Source: CAZZEX01 sp964653285 (lineage in GTDB: Bacteria; Chloroflexota; Anaerolineae; B4-G1). Taken from it: 16,056 nt of DNA. The translations under genes were made by a program, and so were the position numbers. The notes beneath the pieces are model-generated. The model was not told the DNA's origin, made no database searches, and saw only the letters and a program-made list of their open reading frames with translations. The stretch spans positions 1 to 16,056 of the forward strand of contig CAZZEX010000108.1 of the NCBI GenBank assembly GCA_964653285.1, written 5' to 3'. Positions 1 through 7,044 of this stretch are shown here, piece by piece. The stretch's first letter is position 1. Every line of letters begins with the position of its first letter.

Positions 1-9
1 CGGCATGGG

Positions 10-128
10 CATTTTTAATTGTCGTCGATGTCCATTTCTAATTGTCGCTTGACACACCTCTCTCCAAAACGTAAAACGGGGAACGTAAGACGTAACTATC
101 CCGTGTCACACATTGCATTTGACACACC
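10..128. repeat. Short direct repeats at the window edge, possibly an IS end
   Basis: Two 15-bp copies of CATTTYTAATTGTCG lie at 10-24 and 33-47 with one mismatch. A 10-bp direct repeat TTGACACACC lies at 49-58 and 119-128. Between them are degenerate ACGTAA(A)AC units (68-96). Several spaced short repeats next to a non-coding edge resemble the multiple terminal repeats of IS21-type elements, but no transposase is inside the window, so this identity is inference. No convincing gene occupies positions 1-227. Confidence 0.35.
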
Positions 129-170
129 ATGTTTTACATTTCTCGGACTTCAAGCGTGCCTGGTGTACAA

Positions 171-206
171 GGAAAACGCCCACAGATGTGTGGCTCTGAG
201 GGCGTT
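171..206 (-). terminator. Likely rho-independent terminator of dnaN
   Basis: Read on the minus strand about 20 bases after the dnaN stop, AACGCC pairs with GGCGTT. An inner CACA/TGTG stem with a CATC loop sits between them, and the right arm runs straight into TTTTCCTT. The left side carries an 8-base bulge, so the hairpin is imperfect. Its position directly behind dnaN and the T-rich tail support a terminator. Confidence 0.45.
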
Positions 207-227
207 CGGCGTTTCAGCAAGATGGGG

Positions 228-1361
228 TTACCGTCCCAGGTGCATCGGCATAATCACGTGGGTGAAATTCACATCGCCCACGGGCCGGAGGACACCAGGG
301 CTGGAGGACGTGGTTGTATCCAGTGCGACCTGAGGAGTGCCGATCACCGAGAGCACGTCAATCAGATACCTGACGTTGAAAGCGATCTCAATCTCGTCAC
401 CCTCGATGTTGGCATCCAGTTCGCTCACGTCGTCGCCGGTCTCGGCTGAGGTGGCGGAGACGATCACATGGCCTGGGGCCAATTCGGAGGCGGGCTTGAT
501 ATGCACGCGGGCGATGTGGGCCGCGTCGCGAGCGAAAATGAGCGCCGTCTTGCACGCCTTCAGGAACGCGGCCGTATCCATCACCGTGTGCGTCGTGTAA
601 TCGCGAGGGATGATCTGCCGGTAATCCGGGAAGTTGCCGTCAATCAACTGTGAGACCAGCACGATGTCGGTGAGTTGGAAGAGCGCCTGGTTGCGAGCAG
701 GGGTGACGGTGATGACAATGGGCTCCTTCTGCTCACCGCTAATGCGTCCCAGTTCAACCAACGCCCGGGCAGGGATGATGATGCTGAAGGGATCGGGGAC
801 AGGTCGGGGCAACGGAACGGTACGCACCGAAAGGCGGAACCCGTCGGCGGCGGCCAGCGTGAGCCGCGATTCCTCGAACTTGGTCAGCACGCCGGTAAGG
901 ATAGGGCGGCTTTCGTCGGTGGCGGCAGCGAAGGCGACCTGTTCTATCGCCGTGCGCAGCACGTCGGCCTCGACGGGGATGCCCCCTTCACCCTCGGGCA
1001 CCGGCACGATAGGGAACTCCTGTGCGTCAATGCCTTTGACGTTTGCCTCGCTGCGACCAGCGTGCAGATTGAGCGTCTGCGTGCGCACGACCAGTTCCAA
1101 GTGTACTCGCTCCGGCGGTAGCGCATTGACCAGGTCAACAAAGGTGCGAGCCGGTACGGTGGTCGCTCCCTCCTCCTCCACCTTGGCTCCGATCCAGCAG
1201 TTGATCCCCACCTCCAGGTTGGTGGCGGAGAGTTTGAGCCGTCCGGCATCGGTCGCCAGTAGCACATTGCCAAGCACCGGCAGCGTAGAGCGGGGTGAGA
1301 CCGCCCGTCCGACAATGCTCAGGCCTTTGGACAGGTTTTCCTGCAGGCAGGAGACCTTCAT
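228..1361 (-). CDS. dnaN: DNA polymerase III beta subunit (sliding clamp)
   Basis: The 377-residue product has the usual clamp length (about 370). The N-terminus MKVSCLQENLSKGLSIVGRA and the following LPVLGNVLL segment match the first clamp domain. RPILTGVL lies in the second domain, and the C-terminal VIMPMHLGR is the conserved clamp tail (usually MPMRL). The protein forms a ring around DNA that tethers polymerase and repair enzymes. The start at 1361 follows a purine-rich GAGAGAGG tract about ten bases upstream. The gene is transcribed alone: no dnaA, recF or gyrB is adjacent, so this is not the classical dnaA-dnaN origin cluster. A near-consensus promoter lies about 110 bases upstream. Identification is firm; whether it is the only clamp in the genome cannot be told from here. 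Confidence 0.96.
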   Translation of the reverse strand: MKVSCLQENLSKGLSIVGRAVSPRSTLPVLGNVLLATDAGRLKLSATNLEVGINCWIGAKVEEEGATTVPARTFVDLVNALPPERVHLELVVRTQTLNLHAGRSEANVKGIDAQEFPIVPVPEGEGGIPVEADVLRTAIEQVAFAAATDESRPILTGVLTKFEESRLTLAAADGFRLSVRTVPLPRPVPDPFSIIIPARALVELGRISGEQKEPIVITVTPARNQALFQLTDIVLVSQLIDGNFPDYRQIIPRDYTTHTVMDTAAFLKACKTALIFARDAAHIARVHIKPASELAPGHVIVSATSAETGDDVSELDANIEGDEIEIAFNVRYLIDVLSVIGTPQVALDTTTSSSPGVLRPVGDVNFTHVIMPMHLGR

Positions 1362-1399
1362 TTTTCAGTATCCTCTCTCTCTTTCTCGGATCGAGCCTG

Positions 1400-1417
1400 T
1401 TGCCCGGTAACGGGCAA
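1400..1417 (-). other. Leader hairpin in the dnaN 5' untranslated region
   Basis: A perfect 7-bp stem (TTGCCCG/CGGGCAA) with a 4-base loop lies in the roughly 105-base leader between the predicted dnaN promoter and its start codon. There is no T run, so it does not look like an intrinsic terminator. A role in mRNA stability or translation is possible but not shown. Confidence 0.4.
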
Positions 1418-1473
1418 ACGCGGACGGGCGGCCGTATTCCACCAGGAAGCGGTACTTCTCCGCAGTATAGGCA

Positions 1474-1502
1474 ATTTTACCGTACTTCGGCCCAACTGTC
1501 AA
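1474..1502 (-). promoter_or_regulatory. Predicted sigma-70-type promoter of dnaN
   Basis: On the minus strand TTGACA (1497-1502) is followed by 17 bases and TAAAAT (1474-1479). A second -10-like TATACT lies a few bases further downstream. The -35 is a perfect consensus with ideal spacing. It sits between the stop of the neighbouring small gene (1529) and dnaN, so dnaN can be transcribed independently of the upstream operon. Confidence 0.65.
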
Positions 1503-1528
1503 ATCTCTGCAAGCCACGCAAGTGCAGA

Positions 1529-1954
1529 CTACTCGTATTCCCCATTCTCCCAACCGGGGACATCAAGCCGCACCACATCGCCATGCACATCTACGGTAGC
1601 GCGGAAGCCCGTCATCCACAATGCGGTGCGCAGTTCATCTACATCCACGCTGCCTGGCTCAAGAATGCGGTCCATATGCTCGATGGCGTGCTCAATTGAG
1701 GCCCGCGTGAACAAGTCATCCTGGCCTAGCATATGGATCATCCCCTCGGTGACAACATCGCGCATCGCCAGGATACGCTCCTGCATCAACGCCACAATCT
1801 GGCGATCCACGCACTCGGCCTCGATGTGGCGCAGGAACTCTCCATCGGGCACGGCGTAGTGGGGGACTCCACCGATGTAGACTGCTTTCGCCGGCTGCCC
1901 CTCCTCGTTGAAGACCAGGTCGGCAAACAACGCTCGTCGAGTTGTGTCGCTCAT
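1529..1954 (-). CDS. Hypothetical protein of 141 residues
   Basis: I do not recognise this family. The product is acidic and soluble. It has an N-terminal strand-rich part (about 1-40, containing KAVYIGGVPHYAVPDGEF), a helical middle (about 40-105) rich in Glu, His and Met, and a C-terminal segment (110-141) ending in two likely beta strands (TVDVHGDVVRLDV). No signal peptide, membrane segment or catalytic motif is visible. Its start codon overlaps the stop codon of the methyltransferase gene by four bases (ATGA), so the two are very probably translationally coupled and form one operon. This coupling and an even reading frame support a real gene. Function is unknown; a link to the methyltransferase is inferred only from coupling. 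Confidence 0.75.
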   Translation of the reverse strand: MSDTTRRALFADLVFNEEGQPAKAVYIGGVPHYAVPDGEFLRHIEAECVDRQIVALMQERILAMRDVVTEGMIHMLGQDDLFTRASIEHAIEHMDRILEPGSVDVDELRTALWMTGFRATVDVHGDVVRLDVPGWENGEYE

Positions 1955-2868
1955 CTCGCGCCTCCCTCAAGTGGCGCTTTGAAATCGTGGATGGTATCGC
2001 GCACTGCGAAGCGCGCACCGCAATCAGTGCAAGAAAGTGCCCCCCCTTCATCCACCAGGTTGGTCGAACCGCAGACAGTGCAACGGAAGAAAGCACCCAA
2101 CGGCGCGGCGGGTTTATCGTCGTGGGCCACACAGCGCACAAAAACGCTAGGCGTCAGTTGCCACAGCGGGCCCGTCGGCTGCAGCCGCCGGTCAAGCGAT
2201 ACGAGCAGCCTTGCAGGTACCACGCGCTTGAGCAGGCCGAGCCGGAAATGGGAGACGGTGCGCTGCTGCCGCACCTGCAGCCCGACCTCGGCCAGCCGCG
2301 CCCGCATCCAGGCCGGATGGAAGTCGAAGTTCAGTTTCGCAAACTCCACCGGACTCTGGTCAAAGGGGGACCAGGCCTGCCGGCGCACCAGGTAGCGCAG
2401 GATTGCCTTCAGATTGCACTTATTGGCGAACTCCAGCACGAACGTACCACCGGGCGCGAGAATCTGGGCCACGCCGCGCAGCACCGCTGGCACGTCGGCG
2501 GCGTGGTGAATGGTGCGCACTATCGTCACCGTGTCGAAAAGGCCAGGGACGAAGGGCAACTTGTAAAAGTCTCCGGCGACATAGACGTAACGGGGCTGGC
2601 CGCCAGGGCCGGCATCCCCCCACAATTCCCGGGCCTGCCGCAATTGCGAGAGGGCGTAGTCGAACAGCACCACCTCGTCGTAACCGCTGTAGAGGTCGGC
2701 CAGGCGCCCATAGCCCCCGCCGATCTCGACCAAGCGACGACCGGTGGGGGGCAGCAGATGTCGCAGCGCCACCCGTTCAACAGCATCCTCATACTCCCGC
2801 CCCTGCTCCCAGAACTCGGTGCGGTAGGCGGAGCCCTCGTAGTCGCAGATCGGAAGATCAGTTGCCAT
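1951..2868 (-). CDS. Class I SAM-dependent methyltransferase with C-terminal zinc ribbon
   Basis: The 305-residue protein has a Rossmann methyltransferase domain (about 43-148). The SAM-binding motif VEIGGGYGR is at 47-55, the acidic residue closing the second strand is D70 (VVLFDYA), GDFYKLPF lies at 99-106, and the post-motif strand FVLEFAN at 143-149. This is the Methyltransf_11 type of small-molecule or tRNA methyltransferase. Residues 262-297 carry CTVC...CTDC (C263, C266, C280, C283) followed by a YPI-like FAVRDTIHDF, resembling Trm112/YcaR-type zinc ribbons, which usually act as separate activators of methyltransferases. Substrate is unknown. The gene starts inside the upstream winged-helix gene (11-base overlap) and its stop overlaps the next start (ATGA), so it is the middle of a three-gene operon. 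Confidence 0.88.
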   Translation of the reverse strand: MATDLPICDYEGSAYRTEFWEQGREYEDAVERVALRHLLPPTGRRLVEIGGGYGRLADLYSGYDEVVLFDYALSQLRQARELWGDAGPGGQPRYVYVAGDFYKLPFVPGLFDTVTIVRTIHHAADVPAVLRGVAQILAPGGTFVLEFANKCNLKAILRYLVRRQAWSPFDQSPVEFAKLNFDFHPAWMRARLAEVGLQVRQQRTVSHFRLGLLKRVVPARLLVSLDRRLQPTGPLWQLTPSVFVRCVAHDDKPAAPLGAFFRCTVCGSTNLVDEGGALSCTDCGARFAVRDTIHDFKAPLEGGAR

Positions 2869-3361
2869 GAAACAACACCGTCATGTGGGGCGGCAACTCC
2901 TTCAACCAGGCTCTCAACTCGTCGGTCACCTGCCCGAAATCGGGGAGTTGGGCCACCAACGGGCCCAAGTCACTCTCCCAGGTCGCCTCCGCTTCTGCTA
3001 ACTGACGGAGCAGAGCAGCGCGGTCGTAGGTCCGGCCCACGGTAGTCAGTTTCGCCGGCAGAGGGAAGTGATGCCTCTGGATCAGCACCGGGTGGGCGCG
3101 GTCCATCAGACCACCTCCCGGCCACGGCGGAGTTGCGCCGGCTCTACATTGACGATGAGGTGCCACCATCAGGACGACGAGATAGCGGCCCCGCTCAATG
3201 CGTGCCAGCCAGCCCTTCTCGTGCAGCCGGGAAAGAATGTGATGACCGTTCTCACGGGGGGTACCCAGGATGGCCATAGCCTCAGCAGGCGTGACGATCT
3301 TACGGCCTTGCAAGGCCAGTTCGGACATCAGGGCGTACTCTTGCCGGGAGAGATTACGCAT
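2858..3361 (-). CDS. AbiEi-like winged-helix protein, probably rearranged
   Basis: Residues 1-63 of this 167-residue frame are a winged-helix domain like that of AbiEi antitoxin-type regulators: LSRQEYALMSELALQ, then PAEAMAILG, then HHILSRLHEKGWLARIERGRYLVV. In the family this is followed by about 100 or more residues of antitoxin domain. Here the match ends abruptly at residue 63, and residues 64-85 (rich in Pro, Gly and Arg) look like out-of-frame sequence. In the +1-type alternate frame the same DNA reads WHLIVNVEPAQLRRGREVV and a stop. An internal ATG at 3106 has an excellent ribosome site (GGGAGG, 7-base spacing) and would give a separate 82-residue protein ending at the same stop. The annotation is therefore either one chimeric protein or a truncated regulator plus a small downstream gene. 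The last 11 bases overlap the methyltransferase start. Confidence 0.6.
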   Translation of the reverse strand: MRNLSRQEYALMSELALQGRKIVTPAEAMAILGTPRENGHHILSRLHEKGWLARIERGRYLVVLMVAPHRQCRAGATPPWPGGGLMDRAHPVLIQRHHFPLPAKLTTVGRTYDRAALLRQLAEAEATWESDLGPLVAQLPDFGQVTDELRAWLKELPPHMTVLFHGN

Positions 3362-3393
3362 TTTATGTCACATACCTCCCTGAACTTGAGAGG

Positions 3394-3422
3394 ATTGTAA
3401 TACGCAACAGCGAAAAGGTCAA
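3394..3422 (-). promoter_or_regulatory. Predicted promoter of the winged-helix/methyltransferase operon
   Basis: On the minus strand TTGACC (3417-3422) is followed by 17 bases and TACAAT (3394-3399). The start codon of the winged-helix gene lies about 33 bases downstream of the -10, and a GGGAGG ribosome site (about 13 bases before the ATG, rather far) lies between. The 119-base gap after the soluble ATPase gene thus holds an independent promoter. Confidence 0.6.
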
Positions 3423-3479
3423 TTCCGAAAGCCAGGATCAGGTAGCGCAAAGTTTCGTCGTCGCAGATGGGGCGCTGAG

Positions 3480-4784
3480 TCATCCGCCAAGCGTACTCCG
3501 CAGCAGATTGGCCACGCTGATCAATGTCTGAGGATTGGACAGCCAGTCCACGATGAACTGGCGATATCCGGTCTTGATCTGGGGCAAGATCTCGCGGACC
3601 TCGTCGCGGGCTGAGCGAGAGAGACGTTGCACTGTACTCTGGTTCGCCTCCAGCCACTCCTCATACGACTGTGCGTCGACCATCACGTCCGTCAATTCGG
3701 CGACGATCCAATCTCCGAACACGGTGGAAAAGAGCCTGTATTCCTCCTCGCCAACCGTGACCAGGGCGCGCTTCTCCAGCCGCGAAAGGGTCAGATCGGA
3801 GCGATTGTAGAGTTGCTTCAGTCTGTCCGGCGAGAACCGTCGTTCCCCTGCCTTCCCCTGGCGTGCCAGCAGCGCCAGCGCGGAGAGTACGATCTTCTCA
3901 CCGTCGTCCGAGTGGTGCCAGTAGTCGGCCAGGCTCGGAACCGCTTCCTCCTCGAACTCCCGCAGCAAAAACTGCTCTCGCTGCTCTGCCGCCATCCCTC
4001 TGGCGTGTGCGGCGAAAAGAAAATGCGCGGCGGCCTGGAGGAAGTAGGGATGGGTGCCAGCGACGTTGAACAGCAACGTCAGTTCGGCCGGGGTAAAGCG
4101 CACGTTGGTCTCCTCCAGCGACCGCTTGAGCAGCCCCCTGGCCTCCTCTCCGTCGAAGGCGGGCAGGTTGATGTTGGCGAAGATGTTGAAGAAAGGGGAG
4201 GCCCGCACGGCATCGGAGTGGCATAGGGTGATCAGTTCCTGTCTACTGGCGGTGATCAGGGCCAGGTTGTGGTGAATCGCCAGAGCGCGCAGTCCATAGA
4301 AGAAATCGGTGCCAAAGTTGGTGTTTTCGGTGACGTTCTCGAACTCGTCGAGCAGCAGGATGAAATGGAGGTCGCGCTCGTCGGTGAAGTAGAAGAGGTC
4401 GTCCAAAGTGTAATTGTCAATCTCCTCCTGCCCACCGGCCTGCTTGAACTCGGCCTTAAGTTGGTCGTCTTTTACCTTGCGGGCGATGCGGCGCAAAATT
4501 CGTGCCCAGAAGCGAGTTGGCGTGGTCTTTTGGTCTACCATCTGCAGATCGGCATAGACAAAGAGATAGCGGGTCGAGTCCAGCCCATGGGCACTGGCGA
4601 TAGACGGGTGCGCGATGTAGTTGAGCAGCGAGGTCTTGCCCGTGCGCCGCTCGCCGACGATGGAACTGCTCTCGAACTCGGCGTTGAGCAGGCGGGTGTA
4701 GACCTGCTCCACCTCGGCCCGCCGTCCGAAGAAACGGGCCGGGTCGGAGATGGGATTGCCGTATGTGAAGGGGTTGGTGGACAT
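3480..4784 (-). CDS. Soluble P-loop ATPase (STAND/AAA-like)
   Basis: The product is 434 residues from the ATG at 4784, which has an AGGAGG ribosome site seven bases upstream; a start six codons earlier (4802) is less likely. The N-terminus has the FFGRRAEVEQVY box (18-29) that precedes the P-loop in MNS/STAND-type ATPases. The Walker A motif GERRTGKT is at 44-51, Walker B FILLLDEFEN at 141-150 (D146, E147), and a sensor-like LALITASR at 174-181. The GTHPYFLQ motif at 243-250 is typical of this family just before the winged-helix region. A C-terminal helical part (about 300-434) contains a winged-helix-like segment (SALALLARQG...LSRLEKRALV). No membrane segment is seen. Such proteins are usually nucleotide-driven switches. 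It is a paralogue of the membrane ATPase encoded upstream (shared N-P-x-x-x-G-N-P-I start), lies after the MITE-like element, and its partner is unknown. Confidence 0.85.
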   Translation of the reverse strand: MSTNPFTYGNPISDPARFFGRRAEVEQVYTRLLNAEFESSSIVGERRTGKTSLLNYIAHPSIASAHGLDSTRYLFVYADLQMVDQKTTPTRFWARILRRIARKVKDDQLKAEFKQAGGQEEIDNYTLDDLFYFTDERDLHFILLLDEFENVTENTNFGTDFFYGLRALAIHHNLALITASRQELITLCHSDAVRASPFFNIFANINLPAFDGEEARGLLKRSLEETNVRFTPAELTLLFNVAGTHPYFLQAAAHFLFAAHARGMAAEQREQFLLREFEEEAVPSLADYWHHSDDGEKIVLSALALLARQGKAGERRFSPDRLKQLYNRSDLTLSRLEKRALVTVGEEEYRLFSTVFGDWIVAELTDVMVDAQSYEEWLEANQSTVQRLSRSARDEVREILPQIKTGYRQFIVDWLSNPQTLISVANLLRSTLGG

Positions 4785-4820
4785 ATCTACCCTCCTACAC
4801 AAAGTCCATCATGTAGTTTG

Positions 4821-4991
4821 CTACCGGACACTTTTACGATCTCTGTCTGTCTCTGTCATTCCGAGCGACCGCAGGGAGCGAAGATTCTCACTTTCCACCT
4901 GACATCAGGGAGATTCTTCGTCCCTTCGGCTACGCTCAGGGCAGGCTGCTTCGCTCCTCAGAATGACAGTCGTACAAAAAGCGTCCGGTAG
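4821..4991. mobile_element. MITE-like element with terminal inverted repeats
   Basis: CTACCGGACACTTTTACGA at 4821-4839 is inverted at 4970-4991, where the complement reads CTACCGGACGCTTTTT then GTACGA: one substitution plus a 3-base gap. Inside is a second perfect 9-bp inverted pair, CTGTCATTC (4853-4861) and GAATGACAG (4961-4969), and between these are modules of the CTGAGCG..GAAGG repeat family. The element carries no gene. It fills half of the 335-base gap 4785-5119 between the two ATPase genes; in the rest of the gap (4992-5119) I see nothing recognisable. Its left edge is only about 30 bases from the ribosome site of the soluble ATPase. Confidence 0.65.
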
Positions 4992-5119
4992 TGAGTCATG
5001 CAGTCGGCGGTGGACAGGGGACAAATCACTTATTCAGAACCCCTCGCGCAACAGAAACCCACGCGGTCGTTCCGGTAGTCAGGACTCTGAAGCCAGCATG
5101 TCATTCAGTCCGCCCGCTA

Positions 5120-7009
5120 TTAACCCTGTGGCGACGGCGTTGGCAACGGTGAAGCAAAGGGATTAAACCAGAGCATCCATTCTATCGAGGTGGCTACCTC
5201 TACCCCGCCCTGGATCACTGCTACCCTCCAACGCCACTCGCCAAACCTCTCAGCCGGTAAGTTAGTAGTCCAGCTTAGGGTCGTAAGCAGACCGCTCTGC
5301 TGCGTGTAACCGCTTGCCACCTGGTAGACGGTAACCTGGTAGGTTTGCCCCGCACCAAGAGAGCCCTGCCATTGAAAGGTAATCGGACTCCGATACGTAC
5401 GCCCCTGTGATGGCCACAGCAACCTCGGTGGGTTGGCTCTGGAAGCAGGTGTAGGAGTAGGAGTAGCCGTAGGTGTCGGGCTCGGCGTGCGCGTCGGCGT
5501 CTTGGTCGGCGGCGGGGGCGTCGGCGTCTCGGTCGGCAGCGGTGTCGGGGTGGGCGTAGCGGTCGGGAAAGGCGTGTTGGTCGGAATCCCTTGAGTCGCC
5601 TGTGCCTCCGCGATTTGGGTCTGAGCCAACGCCATTCGCGCCTCAAGGGTTTGCCGCTCAACGTCACCGGCAGCACCTTGCGCAATCGCGGTCTCCAGAG
5701 CCGCAATGGTGCCCGACATCGCCGTTGCGGTGGCCTGCCTCGCGAGTCTGGCCGACTCTGCGCCACGCCAGATGATCACAGACAGACCAATCAGCAGAAA
5801 CAACAGCCCGGCCGACACACCCACCAAGATCATTCGCACCCGGTCTCGCCCTCTTGCTTCTTCAAGAGGCGGGATTTTGCCCTTGACCCATTCGAGCCGC
5901 TGGTACTGCTGTAGCCAAAGCCGCATCAAGTCCACGGTGAACACGTAGCCACCGTTGGCGGTACGCAGCACCTCCCGTGTCACCAATTCCTGCAGCGCCC
6001 CGCTGACTGCGCGGCGAGAGAGGGCAATCTCCTGCGCGGCGATGGTCGCTCTCAAGTCGTTTGGGCTGACCGGCCAGTTACCGTCCACCATAAGTTCGGC
6101 CAGCGCTGCCAGGACGACTTTAGCAGCGCCCGAGACCTCCTCCCAGGTGTACTGCAGACTGGCCATGCCCTGCTCGACCGCCTCCCCAAGGACCGCTTCC
6201 ACATCGGAAACCGTCACCTCTTCGCCGCGCTGGCGGACCCAGCGGGCGAATAGCCGGTTACACACCAATTGGGTGTAGTAGGGCTGCCCATGTGTGGTCT
6301 CCAGAATGCGCTCTACCGCACCGGGTGCGTACCTGTAATGTTCCTCCACTGGTTTGGTGATGAGCGCTGTGCTTGCGTCCCGGTCGAGGAAACTGATCTT
6401 CCGGTACTGGCACAGGTTGAACAGGAGCGCATACTCCTGACGCATCTCTTCTAACCCACTGCCAATGGAAAAGACAAAGTTGAGGCGAGGGTGATACTGG
6501 ATCAGGCTGCGCAGGAAATCGAAGACGCGGAGCTCCAATCGACCAGCCTGCACCTGCTCATAGAGCCGCGTGGCCTCGTCCAGCATCAACAGCAGGTGAC
6601 TATCGCCCAGGGCTTGCAGGGCCGGGTCGAGGAGGCCCTCACAGAAACAGCCTCCCGGGTCGCCGGCAAACTCGTCACGCGAGGGAACGCTCAGCCTGAT
6701 CCCCTTCTGCTGGCGTAGCGTCCGCGCGATCTGGCGAGCGATTCCCCATAGCATCTCGCCCAGCCCTTCCAGCGAAACCCCTTGCAGGTCCACGAAGACG
6801 GGCATGTAGCGCGAGTCCAGGTGGCGACCCATCTGGTAGAGAACTGTGGTCTTGCCCGTGCGCCGCCCGCCGTAGAGGACGATGGCATTGTCCTGGTAAC
6901 GCCCCACCAGCGTCTCCCGCACGAAGCGGAAGACGTCCTGGCGGCCAAAGAACATCTCCGTACCAGTGATGGGGTTACCAGCGATGTATGGGTTGGTTGG
7001 ACTACCCAT
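5120..7009 (-). CDS. Membrane-anchored P-loop ATPase with extracytoplasmic C-terminal domain
   Basis: The 629-residue protein starts at 7009 with a GGAG site seven bases upstream. In order: an N-terminal NPYIAGNPI...FFGR box (6-23), Walker A GGRRTGKTT (47-55), Walker B LLLMLDEATRLYE (139-151, D144/E145), the family motif GQPYYTQL (241-248), and a winged-helix region (about 295-375). A single transmembrane helix follows (about 393-415, ILVGVSAGLLFLLIGLSVII), then an Ala/Gln-rich likely coiled coil (about 425-472), a Thr/Pro-rich linker (about 475-522), and a C-terminal beta-sandwich-like domain (528-617) with an fn3-like W-rich pattern ending in Pro/Ser. The arrangement implies a cytoplasmic STAND-like ATPase joined to an outside sensor or binding domain. 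It sits 35 bases after the small membrane protein gene, very likely in one operon. Ligand and output are unknown. Confidence 0.85.
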   Translation of the reverse strand: MGSPTNPYIAGNPITGTEMFFGRQDVFRFVRETLVGRYQDNAIVLYGGRRTGKTTVLYQMGRHLDSRYMPVFVDLQGVSLEGLGEMLWGIARQIARTLRQQKGIRLSVPSRDEFAGDPGGCFCEGLLDPALQALGDSHLLLMLDEATRLYEQVQAGRLELRVFDFLRSLIQYHPRLNFVFSIGSGLEEMRQEYALLFNLCQYRKISFLDRDASTALITKPVEEHYRYAPGAVERILETTHGQPYYTQLVCNRLFARWVRQRGEEVTVSDVEAVLGEAVEQGMASLQYTWEEVSGAAKVVLAALAELMVDGNWPVSPNDLRATIAAQEIALSRRAVSGALQELVTREVLRTANGGYVFTVDLMRLWLQQYQRLEWVKGKIPPLEEARGRDRVRMILVGVSAGLLFLLIGLSVIIWRGAESARLARQATATAMSGTIAALETAIAQGAAGDVERQTLEARMALAQTQIAEAQATQGIPTNTPFPTATPTPTPLPTETPTPPPPTKTPTRTPSPTPTATPTPTPASRANPPRLLWPSQGRTYRSPITFQWQGSLGAGQTYQVTVYQVASGYTQQSGLLTTLSWTTNLPAERFGEWRWRVAVIQGGVEVATSIEWMLWFNPFASPLPTPSPQG

Positions 7010-7044
7010 AAGCCGTCTCCTTCAGGGCACCCCGGCCCGCTGGC

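Noticed and set aside
634..1410. 258-codon plus-strand frame opposite dnaN
   Set aside because: Ser/Arg/Thr-rich shadow of the sliding clamp gene with no domain-like pattern.
1942..3045. Long plus-strand open frame of 367 codons
   Set aside because: It lies antisense to the methyltransferase and its neighbours, whose motifs and overlaps are convincing; it has low-complexity Arg/Gln/Gly-rich composition typical of GC-rich shadows.
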